This document shows, piece after piece, positions 39,435 to 48,518 of a DNA stretch of 64,000 bases. The stretch lies in contig NZ_CP075190.1 of the NCBI RefSeq assembly GCF_020510585.1, positions 62,001 through 126,000 on the forward strand, written 5' to 3'. A program made the position numbers and the translations under genes. A model generated the notes under the pieces. The model was given only the letters and a program-made list of their open reading frames with translations, ran no database searches and was not told the origin of the DNA. The stretch is from Ferribacterium limneticum. GTDB taxonomy: Bacteria > Pseudomonadota > Gammaproteobacteria > Burkholderiales > Rhodocyclaceae. How positions within the stretch are numbered: the stretch's first letter is position 1; every line of letters begins with the position of its first letter.

Positions 39435-39677
39435 CTATTGGCCCGAGCGGGATTTTTCCAGCGCGTCTACGCGGGCTTCGAGATCCTTGAGCTTTTCGCG
39501 GGTACGGGCCAGCACTTGCGCCTGAACGTCGAATTCTTCGCGGGTCACGAGATCGAGCTTCGAGAAAAAGCCGCTCATCACCATCTTGGCGTTCTTTTCA
39601 ATATCCTTGGCCGGCGAGTTGGCCAGCAGGGCGCTGATCTTGGCGCCAAATTCTTCCAGTGTCTTGGGGTCGAGCAT
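39435..39677 (-). CDS. ubiK: ubiquinone biosynthesis accessory factor UbiK (BMFP family)
   Basis: An 80-residue small helical protein: MLDPKTLEEFGAKISALL, then SGFFSKLDLVTREEFDVQAQVLARTREKLKDLEARVDALE, a C-terminal trimeric coiled coil characteristic of YqiC/UbiK. It assists the aerobic ubiquinone synthesis complex. GGAGG before ATG is strong. It lies 4 bases before comM, so probably one transcript. Confidence 0.93.
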   Translation of the reverse strand: MLDPKTLEEFGAKISALLANSPAKDIEKNAKMVMSGFFSKLDLVTREEFDVQAQVLARTREKLKDLEARVDALEKSRSGQ

Positions 39678-39766
39678 GATGTCCTCCGTGGGGTTTTGAG
39701 TTTAACACAGCGGAATTATTGCGGTTTTGGACAGCCGCTCACCCATGGTGCGTAACGTTCTGTAAC

Positions 39767-39796
39767 TGCACTGTAATGGTGCGACAAGTTGGTGCA
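39767..39796. promoter_or_regulatory. tandem NtrC-type sites
   Basis: Two overlapping copies of TGCACC-N4-TGGTGCA: TGCACTGTAATGGTGCG (39767-39783) and TGCGACAAGTTGGTGCA (39780-39796); a further half-site TGGTGCG is at 39746-39752. They lie 52-81 bases upstream of the -24 box. Confidence 0.8.
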
Positions 39797-39845
39797 TGAT
39801 CTCGGTTGCAGCGGGCAATCCTTTGATTCTGATCAAAAAAATACC

Positions 39846-39862
39846 CTGGCACGCCTTCTGCT
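39846..39862 (+). promoter_or_regulatory. sigma54 promoter of torF-like/glnK/amtB
   Basis: CTGGCACGCCTTCTGCT: GG (39848-39849) and GC (39860-39861) exactly 10 bases apart with a consensus TGGCACG at -24. With the NtrC sites this predicts induction under nitrogen limitation. Confidence 0.87.
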
Positions 39863-39919
39863 ATTGCTGTACTGCACAAAATTCTTTTTTTACTTTAATC
39901 AATCCGTAGGAGAGAAAAC

Positions 39920-40705
39920 ATGAAGAAGTCACTCATCGCCTTGGCTCTTGTTAGCGCCTTTGCCGCTCCGGCCTTCGCCGAAGAAGCCGCTCCGGCCTCC
40001 AGCCATACCTTTACCGGCAATGTTGCGCTGACCAGCAATTATGTTTTTCGCGGTATCAGCCAGAGCCAAAACAAGCCTGCCATTCAAGGCGGTTTTGATT
40101 ACGCTCACGCCAGCGGCCTCTATGTAGGTACTTGGGCATCCAACATTGGCTGGGTGAATACCAAGGACAACTCAAGTATGGAATGGGACTTCTATGCTGG
40201 CTACAAGGGTACGTTTGCTGATGACTTTTCGTACGATGTGGGCGCTCTCAAGTATTACTACACGGGGAATAGCAACGGTAATAGCCTGACCCCGGATACT
40301 ACGGAGCTCTATGTTGCTCTCGGTTGGAAGTTCATTACTCTGAAGTACAACTATTCGGTATCTAAGTACCTGTTTGCCTGGGGCGACCAAAGCGGTAACG
40401 GCGGCAACAACCGTGGTAGTGGCTATGTTGATCTGTCCGCGAACTACGACCTCGGTAATGGCTGGGGTGTTCAGGGTCACATCGGCCATCAGGATGTTAA
40501 GAACTACAGCAATGCCTCTTACACCGACTGGAAATTGGGTGTAACCAAGGATGTCGGGTTCGGGGTTGTCGGTCTGGCATACACGGATACTGATGCAGAA
40601 GGCTGCGGTTCCGCTAGCGGTGCCTATTGCTTCATCGGAACCGGTACCTCTGCAAAGGATGTTAGCAAGGCTACGGCAGTGCTTTCCTTCAGCAAAACTT
40701 TCTAA
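39920..40705 (+). CDS. TorF-family putative porin
   Basis: A 261-residue outer-membrane beta-barrel protein. Signal peptide MKKSLIALALVSAFAAPAFA, then alternating strands: HTFTGNVALTSNYVFRGISQSQNKPAIQGGFDYAHASGLYVGTWASNIGW is the defining start of this proteobacterial family, and it ends in Phe (SFSKTF) as barrel proteins do. It is commonly upstream of glnK-amtB, and here shares their sigma54/NtrC promoter. Probably a channel for nitrogen compounds (inference). AGGAGAG precedes ATG. Confidence 0.92.
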   Translation: MKKSLIALALVSAFAAPAFAEEAAPASSHTFTGNVALTSNYVFRGISQSQNKPAIQGGFDYAHASGLYVGTWASNIGWVNTKDNSSMEWDFYAGYKGTFADDFSYDVGALKYYYTGNSNGNSLTPDTTELYVALGWKFITLKYNYSVSKYLFAWGDQSGNGGNNRGSGYVDLSANYDLGNGWGVQGHIGHQDVKNYSNASYTDWKLGVTKDVGFGVVGLAYTDTDAEGCGSASGAYCFIGTGTSAKDVSKATAVLSFSKTF

Positions 40706-40715
40706 GCAAGCTTAA

Positions 40716-41129
<414 letters not shown>

Positions 41130-41142
41130 GGAGCCACAAATT

Positions 41143-42624
41143 ATGAAACGTCTATTCGCATTGCTGGCTCTGGTCGGCGCCGTCGGTTTCGGCGCTCCGG
41201 CCTGGGCTGAAGAAAAGGCTGCTGCGCCTGAAGCTGCCGTTGCCACCACAGCGGCCGCCGCACCGGCTGCTGCTGTTGAAGCTGCTCCGGCCGCCGCTCC
41301 GGCCGCTGCCCCGCTCGTCGCCAACAAGGGCGACAACGCCTGGGTGATGGTCTGTGCCGCCCTGGTCATCCTGATGTCCATCCCCGGCCTGGCCCTGTTC
41401 TACGGCGGTCTGGTCCGCACCAAGAACATGTTGTCGGTGCTCATGCAGGTTTTCGTGACCTTCTCGCTGATCTCGGTTCTCTGGGTGATCTACGGCTACT
41501 CCGCCGCCTTCACCGAGGGTAACGAGTTCTTCGGTGTGCTCGACAAGCTGTTCCTGAAGGGCGTCACGATTGAATCGGTTGGCGCGACCTTCTCCAAGGG
41601 TGTCGTCATCTCCGAACTGGCCTTCGTGATCTTCCAGGGCGCTTTCGCTGCCATTACCTGCGGTCTGATCGTCGGTGCCTTCGCTGAGCGTGCCAAGTTC
41701 TCCGCCGTCCTGGTCTTCATGGTCATCTGGTTCACGCTGTCCTACATCCCGATGGCACACATGGTCTGGTACTGGGCGGGTCCCGATGCCTACATCGATG
41801 CTGCCGCTGGCGAAGCTGCCGGCAAGACAGCTGGCTTCCTGTTCCAGAAGGGCGCGCTCGACTTCGCCGGCGGTACCGTTGTGCATATCAACGCTGCTGT
41901 TGCCGGTCTGGTTGGTGCCTACATGGTTGGCAAGCGTACCGGCCTGGGCAACGTCTCGATGGCTCCGCACTCCCTGACCTTCACGATGATCGGTGCCTCC
42001 CTGCTGTGGTTCGGCTGGTTCGGTTTCAACGCCGGTTCCGCCCTCGAAGCCTCCGGCGGCGCTGCTCTGGCCATGGTCAATACCTGGGTTGCTACTGCCT
42101 GTGCAGCGCTGTCCTGGATGTTCGCTGAATGGATCCTGAAGGGTAAGCCTTCCATGCTGGGTGCTGCTTCCGGTGCTGTTGCCGGTCTGGTGGCGATTAC
42201 CCCGGCCGCCGGCTTCGTCGGTGTCATGGGCGCCATCATCATCGGCCTGCTGGCTGGCATCGTCTGCCTGTGGGGCGTCAATGGCCTGAAGAAGATGCTC
42301 GGTGCTGACGACTCCCTCGACGTCTTCGGCGTCCATGGTATCGGCGGCATCCTCGGCGCTGTCCTGACCGGTGTCTTCGTTGATCCGGCCCTGGGCGGCA
42401 CAGGTGTCTATGACTACGTGGCCAACGCTGTTGCCCCGTTCGACATGACGACGCAAGTGATCAGCCAGCTGTGGGGCGTCGGTACCGTCATCGTCTGGTC
42501 CGGTGTGGTGTCCCTGGTGGCTTACAAGCTGGTCGATATCGTTATCGGTCTGCGTGTGCCGGAAGAAGAAGAGCGTGAAGGTCTTGACCTCACCTCGCAC
42601 GGCGAAACCGCTTACCACCACTAA
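41143..42624 (+). CDS. amtB: ammonium transporter AmtB
   Basis: A 493-residue Amt/Rh channel. The signal peptide ends AWA near residue 21, followed by an unusual Ala/Pro/Val/Glu linker of about 45 residues before TM1 (AWVMVCAALVILMSIPGLALFYGGLVRTKN). Eleven helices include the twin-His pore residues: VHINAAVAGLVGA and VFGVHGIGGILGA. Phe/Trp gates are in context (WFTLSYIPMAHMVWYW). AAGGAG precedes ATG. A strong terminator follows, ending the nitrogen operon. Confidence 0.96.
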   Translation: MKRLFALLALVGAVGFGAPAWAEEKAAAPEAAVATTAAAAPAAAVEAAPAAAPAAAPLVANKGDNAWVMVCAALVILMSIPGLALFYGGLVRTKNMLSVLMQVFVTFSLISVLWVIYGYSAAFTEGNEFFGVLDKLFLKGVTIESVGATFSKGVVISELAFVIFQGAFAAITCGLIVGAFAERAKFSAVLVFMVIWFTLSYIPMAHMVWYWAGPDAYIDAAAGEAAGKTAGFLFQKGALDFAGGTVVHINAAVAGLVGAYMVGKRTGLGNVSMAPHSLTFTMIGASLLWFGWFGFNAGSALEASGGAALAMVNTWVATACAALSWMFAEWILKGKPSMLGAASGAVAGLVAITPAAGFVGVMGAIIIGLLAGIVCLWGVNGLKKMLGADDSLDVFGVHGIGGILGAVLTGVFVDPALGGTGVYDYVANAVAPFDMTTQVISQLWGVGTVIVWSGVVSLVAYKLVDIVIGLRVPEEEEREGLDLTSHGETAYHH

Positions 42625-42651
42625 GATTTATCTCTGTAGTCTCTCTCCCTT

Positions 42652-42680
42652 CGGGCACCTTTTGGTGCCCGTTTTTTTTT
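42652..42680 (+). terminator. Rho-independent terminator of the glnK-amtB operon
   Basis: CGGGCACC-tttt-GGTGCCCG followed by nine T. Confidence 0.93.
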
Positions 42681-42687
42681 GGGAGGC

Positions 42688-42728
42688 ATTTCAGTTTTGG
42701 CGTTTTTTTCCGGTTGACCGTGGGAATG
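42688..42728 (+). repeat. dispersed polar motif, copy J (intergenic)
   Basis: CATTTCAGTTTTGGCG, T-run, CCGGTTGACCGTGGGAATG, starting 8 bases after the terminator T-run. Confidence 0.87.
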
Positions 42729-42755
42729 CGGTTTACGGACCGATAGCCCGGCCGC

Positions 42756-43298
42756 TTACTTGATCAGCGGCAGCAATTTGCGGAAATCATCGGTGCCGGC
42801 CTGATGCAGCCACTCGAAGAGGACCATTTCGGTCGTCACGATGCCGATACCGGCCGCCCGCATGCGCTCGATGGCCGCGCTGCGGTTTTCCGGCGTTCGT
42901 GACGAGGCCGCATCGGCGACGAGATAGACCTCGAAGCCGGCTGCCTGTAGCCCGAAAGCTGTCTGCAGCACGCAAACATGGATTTCGGTACCGGTCAGGA
43001 TAATTTGTGGCCGCTTGGCGGCGCGCAGCAGATCGACGACACCGGGTTCGGCGGCGCAGGAAAAATGCGTTTTTTCAAAGAATTTGGCGTCGACCGCAGC
43101 CGTCCGGATGGCGTCGAGACTGGGGCCGAGGCCCTTGACGTATTGTTCGGAAACGAAAGCCGGAATGCCAAGCTGGCGTGCCCCTTCGAGCAGACGAAGC
43201 GAGTTGGCGACGACGCGCTCGCTGTCGTGAATCGCCGGCGCCAGCTTTTGCTGAATATCGACGACGAGGAGCAGGGAGTCAGCGCGGCGGATCAGCAT
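42756..43298 (-). CDS. isochorismatase-like cysteine hydrolase
   Basis: A 180-residue hydrolase of the isochorismatase/nicotinamidase superfamily, with the catalytic triad visible: Asp in LLVVDIQQKL, Lys in FFEKTHFSC, and Cys in GTEIHVCVLQTAFGL. The group 'hydrolase, YcaC-like' acts on small amides or carbamoyl compounds; no substrate can be assigned. Only 6 bases after the purU stop, so likely one transcript. Confidence 0.9.
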   Translation of the reverse strand: MLIRRADSLLLVVDIQQKLAPAIHDSERVVANSLRLLEGARQLGIPAFVSEQYVKGLGPSLDAIRTAAVDAKFFEKTHFSCAAEPGVVDLLRAAKRPQIILTGTEIHVCVLQTAFGLQAAGFEVYLVADAASSRTPENRSAAIERMRAAGIGIVTTEMVLFEWLHQAGTDDFRKLLPLIK

Positions 43299-43304
43299 GA
43301 TGGT

Positions 43305-44168
43305 CTAGCGGAAAACGACGGTCTTGTTGCCATGCACCAGCACCCGGTCTTCAAGGTGGTAGCGCAGGCCGCGGGCGAGGACGGTTTTCTCGATGTCCTT
43401 GCCGTAGCGCACCATGTCTTCCGGCGAATCGGAATGGTCGATGCGGATGACGTCCTGCTCGATGATCGGCCCGGCGTCGAGTTCGCTCGTCACGTAGTGG
43501 CAGGTCGCCCCGATCAGTTTGACACCACGCGTGTAGGCCTGGTGGTAGGGCTTGGCGCCGGCGAAGCTGGGCAGGAAGCTGTGGTGGATGTTGATGATCT
43601 TGCCGGCCAGCGCATCGCACAAGTCTGGCGACAGCACCTGCATGTAGCGGGCGAGGACCATCGAATCGCCGCGCACGTCGTCGAAGATGCGCCGAATTTC
43701 GGCATAGGCGGCGGCCTTGTTGTCGGCGCTGACCGGCACGTGATGGAAGGGAATGCCATGCCACTCGACGAAACCACGGAAAGTGTCGTGGTTGGAAATG
43801 ACGCAGGGAATCTCGATGTCGAGCTCCTTGGCCTGCCAGCGCGCCAGCAGGTCGTAGAGACAATGTTCCTGCTTGGAAACCATGACGACGACGCGCTTTT
43901 TGACCGCGCTGTCGTTGATCTGCCAAGTCATCGACAGCGGCTCGGCGACCTCGGTGCGGAAGCGTTCGCGGAACTCGGCAAGCAGGAACGGCAGCGAGCT
44001 GGCCTTGATCTCGATACGCATGAAATAGCGACTGGTCAGCACGTCCGAATGGAAGCTCGACTCGAGAATCCAGCCGCCGTTGCCGGCGATGAAGCCGGAA
44101 ACCCTGGCGATGATGCCGACCTGGTCGGGGCAGGAGGCGGAGAGCGTATAGAAACGGTCGCTATGCAT
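43305..44168 (-). CDS. purU: formyltetrahydrofolate deformylase
   Basis: A 287-residue enzyme hydrolysing 10-formyl-THF to THF and formate, supplying formate for purine synthesis (PurT) and balancing one-carbon pools. The N-terminal ACT domain has FYTLSASCPDQVGIIARVSGFIAGNGGWI. The formyltransferase-like catalytic domain has the Asn/His/Asp set: IPCVISNHDTF, INIHHSFLPSFAGAKPYHQAYTRGVKLIGATCHYV and DAGPIIEQDV. Its start overlaps the stop of the upstream Cys-rich protein by 8 bases. Confidence 0.95.
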   Translation of the reverse strand: MHSDRFYTLSASCPDQVGIIARVSGFIAGNGGWILESSFHSDVLTSRYFMRIEIKASSLPFLLAEFRERFRTEVAEPLSMTWQINDSAVKKRVVVMVSKQEHCLYDLLARWQAKELDIEIPCVISNHDTFRGFVEWHGIPFHHVPVSADNKAAAYAEIRRIFDDVRGDSMVLARYMQVLSPDLCDALAGKIINIHHSFLPSFAGAKPYHQAYTRGVKLIGATCHYVTSELDAGPIIEQDVIRIDHSDSPEDMVRYGKDIEKTVLARGLRYHLEDRVLVHGNKTVVFR

Positions 44169-44601
44169 GCTTGGTTTTTCCAGTCGCCGGCGGGCGAATT
44201 TGGGTCAGGATTGCGCTGGGTCTGCCGTGCATGACCTCGAGCAGTTCGTGGCGGGCCACCTCGGCAGCCAGGCCGCGGCTTTGCAGATAGGCCATCAGCT
44301 CGTTGAAGCGCAGGCGCCGCGCCTCTCCTTGCGCCGAAGTATCGCGCCGGTCGCTGAAGGAATCCATGAGGGTCGAGCCGCAAGGGCAATTGCGGAACAG
44401 ATCGACGACGACATGACCGTCGTCACCGAGTGACTGCTTGAGCCCCTGGGCGCCGTTGGGCATGGCATGGGTTTGCGCCACATAGTCGGCGACATCGGTA
44501 AAACTGCGGCCACAGCACCGGCAGCGCTTGGGAAAAGTGGTTGCCGCCAAGGCCTCGAGGCCCCGGATCAAATCCGGATCGAACGCGGTGCTCGAAGCCA
44601 T
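44161..44601 (-). CDS. uncharacterised Cys-motif protein between thrH and purU
   Basis: A 146-residue cytoplasmic protein I cannot assign. It has a possible zinc/iron site: KRCRCCGRSF near residue 28 and NCPCGSTL near residue 73. The spacing resembles a knuckle pair, with His (TQTHAM-like QTHAMPNG) between. The C-terminal half is helical (RRLRFNELMAYLQSRGLAAEVARHELLEVMHG). Overlap with purU by 8 bases and an 18-base gap to thrH indicate co-translation with one-carbon/amino-acid genes. Codon use is normal for the region. Confidence 0.8.
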   Translation of the reverse strand: MASSTAFDPDLIRGLEALAATTFPKRCRCCGRSFTDVADYVAQTHAMPNGAQGLKQSLGDDGHVVVDLFRNCPCGSTLMDSFSDRRDTSAQGEARRLRFNELMAYLQSRGLAAEVARHELLEVMHGRPSAILTQIRPPATGKTKHA

Positions 44602-44619
44602 GGCGAATTGGGCGGTGCT

Positions 44620-45231
44620 TCAGGCGGCGCGGGCGAAGGCTTTATCGATCTCGCTGCGCAGGTCGTCGTAATTGAGGACGACCGGATACTGCGGAAATTC
44701 GCGGATGACGTTCTCGGGCGGGTGGAACAGGATGCCGCCGTGGGCTTCGCCGAGCATGGCCGTGTCGTTGTACGAATCACCGGCGGCGACGATCTTGAAA
44801 TTCAGTTCCTTGAAACGCTTGACTGCTTCGCGCTTCTGATCCGGCATGCGCAGATGGTAATCAACCAGCATGCCCTCGGCGTCGTCTTCGAGCGAATGGC
44901 AGAACAGCGTCGGCCAGCCCAGCTGGCGCATGAGCGGATGGGCGAATTCGTAGAAGGTGTCGGACAAGATGACCACCTGGTAATCCTCGCGCAGCTTGTC
45001 GAGGAAGGCGCGGGCGCCCGGCATCGGGCCCATTTCGCCGATCACCTTCTGGATATCCGGCAGGCCGAGCTTGTGCTGGCGCAGGATGTCCAGGCGGTAG
45101 GTCATGAGCTTGTCGTAATCCGGCTCGTCGCGCGTCGTGCGCATGAGCTCGGGAATGCCCGTGCGCTTGGAGAATTCGATCCAGATTTCGGGGACGAGGA
45201 CCCCTTCGAGGTCTAGGCAGACGATTTGCAC
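44620..45231 (-). CDS. thrH: phosphoserine phosphatase / homoserine phosphotransferase
   Basis: A 203-residue HAD-superfamily enzyme. Motif I is DLEGVL (DxExV as in ThrH rather than DxDxT), with EIWIEFSKRTGIPELMRTTRDEPDYDKLM, motif II VVILSDTFYEF and motif III/IV with KIVAAGDSYNDTAML. The ThrH family dephosphorylates phosphoserine and can transfer the phosphate to homoserine. First gene of the thrH-purU-hydrolase cluster. Confidence 0.93.
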   Translation of the reverse strand: MQIVCLDLEGVLVPEIWIEFSKRTGIPELMRTTRDEPDYDKLMTYRLDILRQHKLGLPDIQKVIGEMGPMPGARAFLDKLREDYQVVILSDTFYEFAHPLMRQLGWPTLFCHSLEDDAEGMLVDYHLRMPDQKREAVKRFKELNFKIVAAGDSYNDTAMLGEAHGGILFHPPENVIREFPQYPVVLNYDDLRSEIDKAFARAA

Positions 45232-45275
45232 GATTTGGCTCCAGCGGTGTTCGGGAAAAGCTCGATTTTACCCGA

Positions 45276-47663
45276 TCAGGGCACGCTTATATCGGCCGTC
45301 GGGCGCGAAAGATAGTAGCCCTGCACGTAATCGACGCCGATCTCGGCGAGCAGTCGCAGGGTTTCGGCATCGCCGACGAATTCGGCCACGGTTTTCTTGC
45401 CCAGACCGCGCGCCACATCGACGATGGCGCGGACGAAAACCTGGTCTTCGCGGCTGGTTGGCAGGTTGCTGATGAACATGCCATCGATCTTCAGTACATC
45501 GGCCGACAGGTGCTTGAGATAGGCGAAGGACGAGAAGCCGACGCCGAAATCATCGAGGCAGACGGTGCAGCCGAGAGCGCGGATATCCCGGATGAACTGC
45601 TCGGAATCATGCATGTTGGCCAGGGCCGAGGTTTCGGTCAGTTCGACGATGAGCCGCCGCGGTTCGACCTGGAACTCGGCGAGCAGCGAGCTGATGCTGC
45701 GGGCCAGGGTCGGATCGTCGAAGGAGCGGGCCGAAATGTTGATGGCCAGGGCGGGCAGGGTCGGGTTTTCGGCCAGTTTGGTGATCGCCGCGCGCATCAC
45801 CCAGCGGTCGATGTCGACGATCCGGCCGGTCCGTTCGGCCGCCGGAATGAAGCGGCCGGGGAGCAACAGTTCGTCCGGATGCTCCGGGTCGCGCATGCGG
45901 ACCAGTGCTTCGTAGTGGGAAATTGCACTGCTGCCGGTCGAATGAATAGCCTGGAAATGCAGCAGGAAGCGGCCCGTCCTGAGCGCCGCCTGAATCTTTT
46001 CGTTCCAGCCGAGGTGCACCAGCATGGCTTCCGACTGATCGAGATCGGGCCGGTACAGGCGCCAGCCGTTCTTGCCACCCCGCTTGGCCTGGTACATCGC
46101 CGCATCGGCGCGCGAAACGAGCTCTTCGGCGCTGCCGGCATGTTCGGGGAAAAGGGCTATGCCGACGCTGATGGTCAGGCTCAGCCGGCGGTTCTCGAAC
46201 TCGAACTGCATGGCGGCAACCGCGCTGAGCAGGCGTTCAGCCAGACTCTGGGCGCCGGCCAGGTCGGCGTTGGGGGCGATGATGGCGAACTCGTCGCCAC
46301 CGAGGCGGGCGAACAATTCGGTGGTGCGGACCAGCTTGCTGACCGTATCGGCCGTGCGGATCAGCACATGGTCCCCGGCCCGATGGCCAAAGGTATCGTT
46401 GATCGTCTTGAACTCGTCGATATCGAAATAAATCAGCGCGCCGTACAAGCCGGGGTCGCGCTCGGCCTGGGTCAGCAGGCGATCGAGTTCGGCGTCGAAG
46501 CGGGCGCGATTGGCCAGGGCCGTCAGCGAGTCGCGCTCGGCCATGAAAACCAGACGCTCGGCAATCTGGCGCTGGCTCGTGACGTCCTCGAAAATCCACA
46601 AGCGCCCGCCTTCGACGGCAGCCGGGCTGATCACCGCGACGCTGTGCTCGGTAATCGTCCGGCCATCTGGCAGGCTGTATTCGCGCAGCGAACCGTCGCC
46701 ATCGAAACACTGTCTGGCGCCGAGTACCGGCATCGATTGCTGCAGTTGCTGGCGCAGCACGTGCACCGGCTGGTCGATCAGTTGGTGTCCCGGGGTGATG
46801 CCCCAGAGTTTCAGGAAAGCTGGATTGAGGTAGGAGATTCGGCCGTCGCCGGCGACGAAGACGAGGCCGAGGCGCATGGCGGCGAGCAGGGCGTCGAGGC
46901 GGCCGCGTTCGGTGGCGAGGATTTCGGCCAGGGCGCGTTGCTCGGATTCGGAAAGGCGCAGATCGAGCATCCGTCGTTCGAGCGCGGCAGCCATGCCATT
47001 GAAGGCATTGACGACGACGCCGATGTCGTCATTGACCGAGGCATTCAGCGGCTGGAACGGGCGGCCGGCCGCCAGGTCGTTGCTGGCGGCGCTCAGCGCG
47101 GCCAGACGGCGGGTCAGCCACAGGGCAATGGCGATCAGAACGAAGGTCGACAACAGGATGCCGAGTACCGCCAGCACGAAGTTTTGCAGCAGGATCTCCT
47201 GGCGTGCTTCATTGAGGAAACGCAGGTCGATGCCGATCTGCAATTCGCCGTAACTGCGCTGCTCAAGGCGGATCGGAATGCGGACGTTGAGGTTCTGCAA
47301 ACGGAAAATCGGCTGATTCCCGGCGTCGACCGCCGGTATCGGGCTGGCGCTGTCGAGATTGCTGCTGGCTACCCGTTGCTGGTCTTCGTCGAACATGACC
47401 AGATAAGTCATGCCCTGCAACTTCTGCGCACTGTCGAGAATTTCGCTGACGGCAGCGTAGTCGCGCTGCACCATGGCCGGGGCCAGGGCGGCCTGGAGCA
47501 GGCTGCTGATTTCGGCGCGGCGCAGTTCAAACTGGCGGATCAGGTGTTCCTCGGCGAGACGCTGGCTGTTCCACAGGATGGCCGAAATCATCACGATCTC
47601 GACCACTACCGTCAGCGTGATCAGCCGGCCACGCAAGGACTGCAGGAAACGGAAGAAGTCCAT
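45276..47663 (-). CDS. membrane GGDEF-EAL c-di-GMP regulator with PAS domain
   Basis: A 795-residue protein with TM1 about 12-32, a periplasmic sensor about 33-160, TM2 about 163-185 and HAMP, then a PAS domain, a GGDEF domain with the intact LGGDEF signature, and an EAL domain. The EAL motif is YEALVRM, with catalytic ELTETSAL, CLDDFGVGFSS and TVAEFV. Both enzymatic halves look intact, so it may make or degrade c-di-GMP. It begins one base before the end of the PhnD-like gene, so the two are translated together and the periplasmic protein probably serves as its ligand sensor. Confidence 0.92.
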   Translation of the reverse strand: MDFFRFLQSLRGRLITLTVVVEIVMISAILWNSQRLAEEHLIRQFELRRAEISSLLQAALAPAMVQRDYAAVSEILDSAQKLQGMTYLVMFDEDQQRVASSNLDSASPIPAVDAGNQPIFRLQNLNVRIPIRLEQRSYGELQIGIDLRFLNEARQEILLQNFVLAVLGILLSTFVLIAIALWLTRRLAALSAASNDLAAGRPFQPLNASVNDDIGVVVNAFNGMAAALERRMLDLRLSESEQRALAEILATERGRLDALLAAMRLGLVFVAGDGRISYLNPAFLKLWGITPGHQLIDQPVHVLRQQLQQSMPVLGARQCFDGDGSLREYSLPDGRTITEHSVAVISPAAVEGGRLWIFEDVTSQRQIAERLVFMAERDSLTALANRARFDAELDRLLTQAERDPGLYGALIYFDIDEFKTINDTFGHRAGDHVLIRTADTVSKLVRTTELFARLGGDEFAIIAPNADLAGAQSLAERLLSAVAAMQFEFENRRLSLTISVGIALFPEHAGSAEELVSRADAAMYQAKRGGKNGWRLYRPDLDQSEAMLVHLGWNEKIQAALRTGRFLLHFQAIHSTGSSAISHYEALVRMRDPEHPDELLLPGRFIPAAERTGRIVDIDRWVMRAAITKLAENPTLPALAINISARSFDDPTLARSISSLLAEFQVEPRRLIVELTETSALANMHDSEQFIRDIRALGCTVCLDDFGVGFSSFAYLKHLSADVLKIDGMFISNLPTSREDQVFVRAIVDVARGLGKKTVAEFVGDAETLRLLAEIGVDYVQGYYLSRPTADISVP

Positions 47664-48518
47664 TTAGCGGATGGTTGCCCCGAGCTGGCGGCGGGTTTCC
47701 GGCAGCAGGCGGTCGAGAAAATCGGCTTCGGCGCGGCCCGGTTCGGCGAAACCGCCATGCTTGGTTTTCTCGAAGAACTGCTGGCCGTCAGGGGTTTTCT
47801 CGAAGGCGAGCAGCGCCGCCTTGATCTGTTTCTGCCGGCTGGCTGGTACGCGGTTGTGGGAAATGTAGAACAGCCCGGGAATGCTGTTCAGATCGCGCCA
47901 GATCACGGCGTCGCGCTGCAGTTCCGGTGAGGCCAAGATCAGCGTCGAATAGGAAATGAGCGCGGCCCGCGACTTTCCGGAAGCGGCGTTGTGCAGCGCG
48001 CTGGTATGCGAAACGGTCTCGACAAAGGTGTAATCGCTGCCTTCCTTGAGACCTTCATCGGCCAGGGTGACGGCACCGACGATGACGAGCAGCGCGCTGC
48101 GGTCCACGATGGCGATGGATTGCCCGCGCAGTCCGTCAATGCTGGCCAGCGGCTTGTTGCGGGCGGTGACCAAGACGCCGCGGATCGGTGCCTTGTGCAT
48201 GAGCAGGGCGGAATAGCCGTAATCGCGGATGGCCAGCCGGGCGAAGTGGGGGGCGAGCACCGCCATGTCGTATTCGCCATCAAGCACGCGTTTGACGTAG
48301 GTGTCGAAATCCGGGGCGGTGACGAGCTGGACGGGTTGCTGCAACTCCTGTTCGAGGGCAACGGCAATCGGCTGGTAATTGGCCAGCAGCATGCGGGTGC
48401 TGAGGTAGGGCATGAGCCCGACGGTGAGCGGGCGAACCGTCGCCTTTTCCTGGGCTGCAGCCATTGGCGAAAACAAGGTCAGGCAGCAGGACAACAGCAG
48501 AAAATGAAGGATCTTCAT
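47664..48518 (-). CDS. PhnD-like periplasmic binding protein paired with a GGDEF-EAL protein
   Basis: A 284-residue exported protein (signal peptide MKILHFLLLSCCLTLFSPMAAA) of the PhnD fold: PLTVGLMPYLSTRMLLANYQPIAVALEQELQQPVQLVTAPDFDTYVKRVLDGEYDMAVLAPHFARLA and LRGQSIAIVDRSALLVIVGAVTL. No ABC ATPase or permease is adjacent. It abuts the GGDEF-EAL gene with no gap, so it is more likely a ligand-binding input for signalling than part of an importer. The start is ATG 48518 after GGAG. Confidence 0.88.
   Translation of the reverse strand: MKILHFLLLSCCLTLFSPMAAAQEKATVRPLTVGLMPYLSTRMLLANYQPIAVALEQELQQPVQLVTAPDFDTYVKRVLDGEYDMAVLAPHFARLAIRDYGYSALLMHKAPIRGVLVTARNKPLASIDGLRGQSIAIVDRSALLVIVGAVTLADEGLKEGSDYTFVETVSHTSALHNAASGKSRAALISYSTLILASPELQRDAVIWRDLNSIPGLFYISHNRVPASRQKQIKAALLAFEKTPDGQQFFEKTKHGGFAEPGRAEADFLDRLLPETRRQLGATIR

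Noticed and set aside
41152..42621. 489-residue open frame antisense to amtB
   Set aside because: Shadow of a well-conserved gene; His/Gln/Asp-rich with no domain.
47664..48518. PhnD-like gene as a second selenium importer component
   Set aside because: No ATPase or permease adjacent, and it is coupled to a GGDEF-EAL gene.
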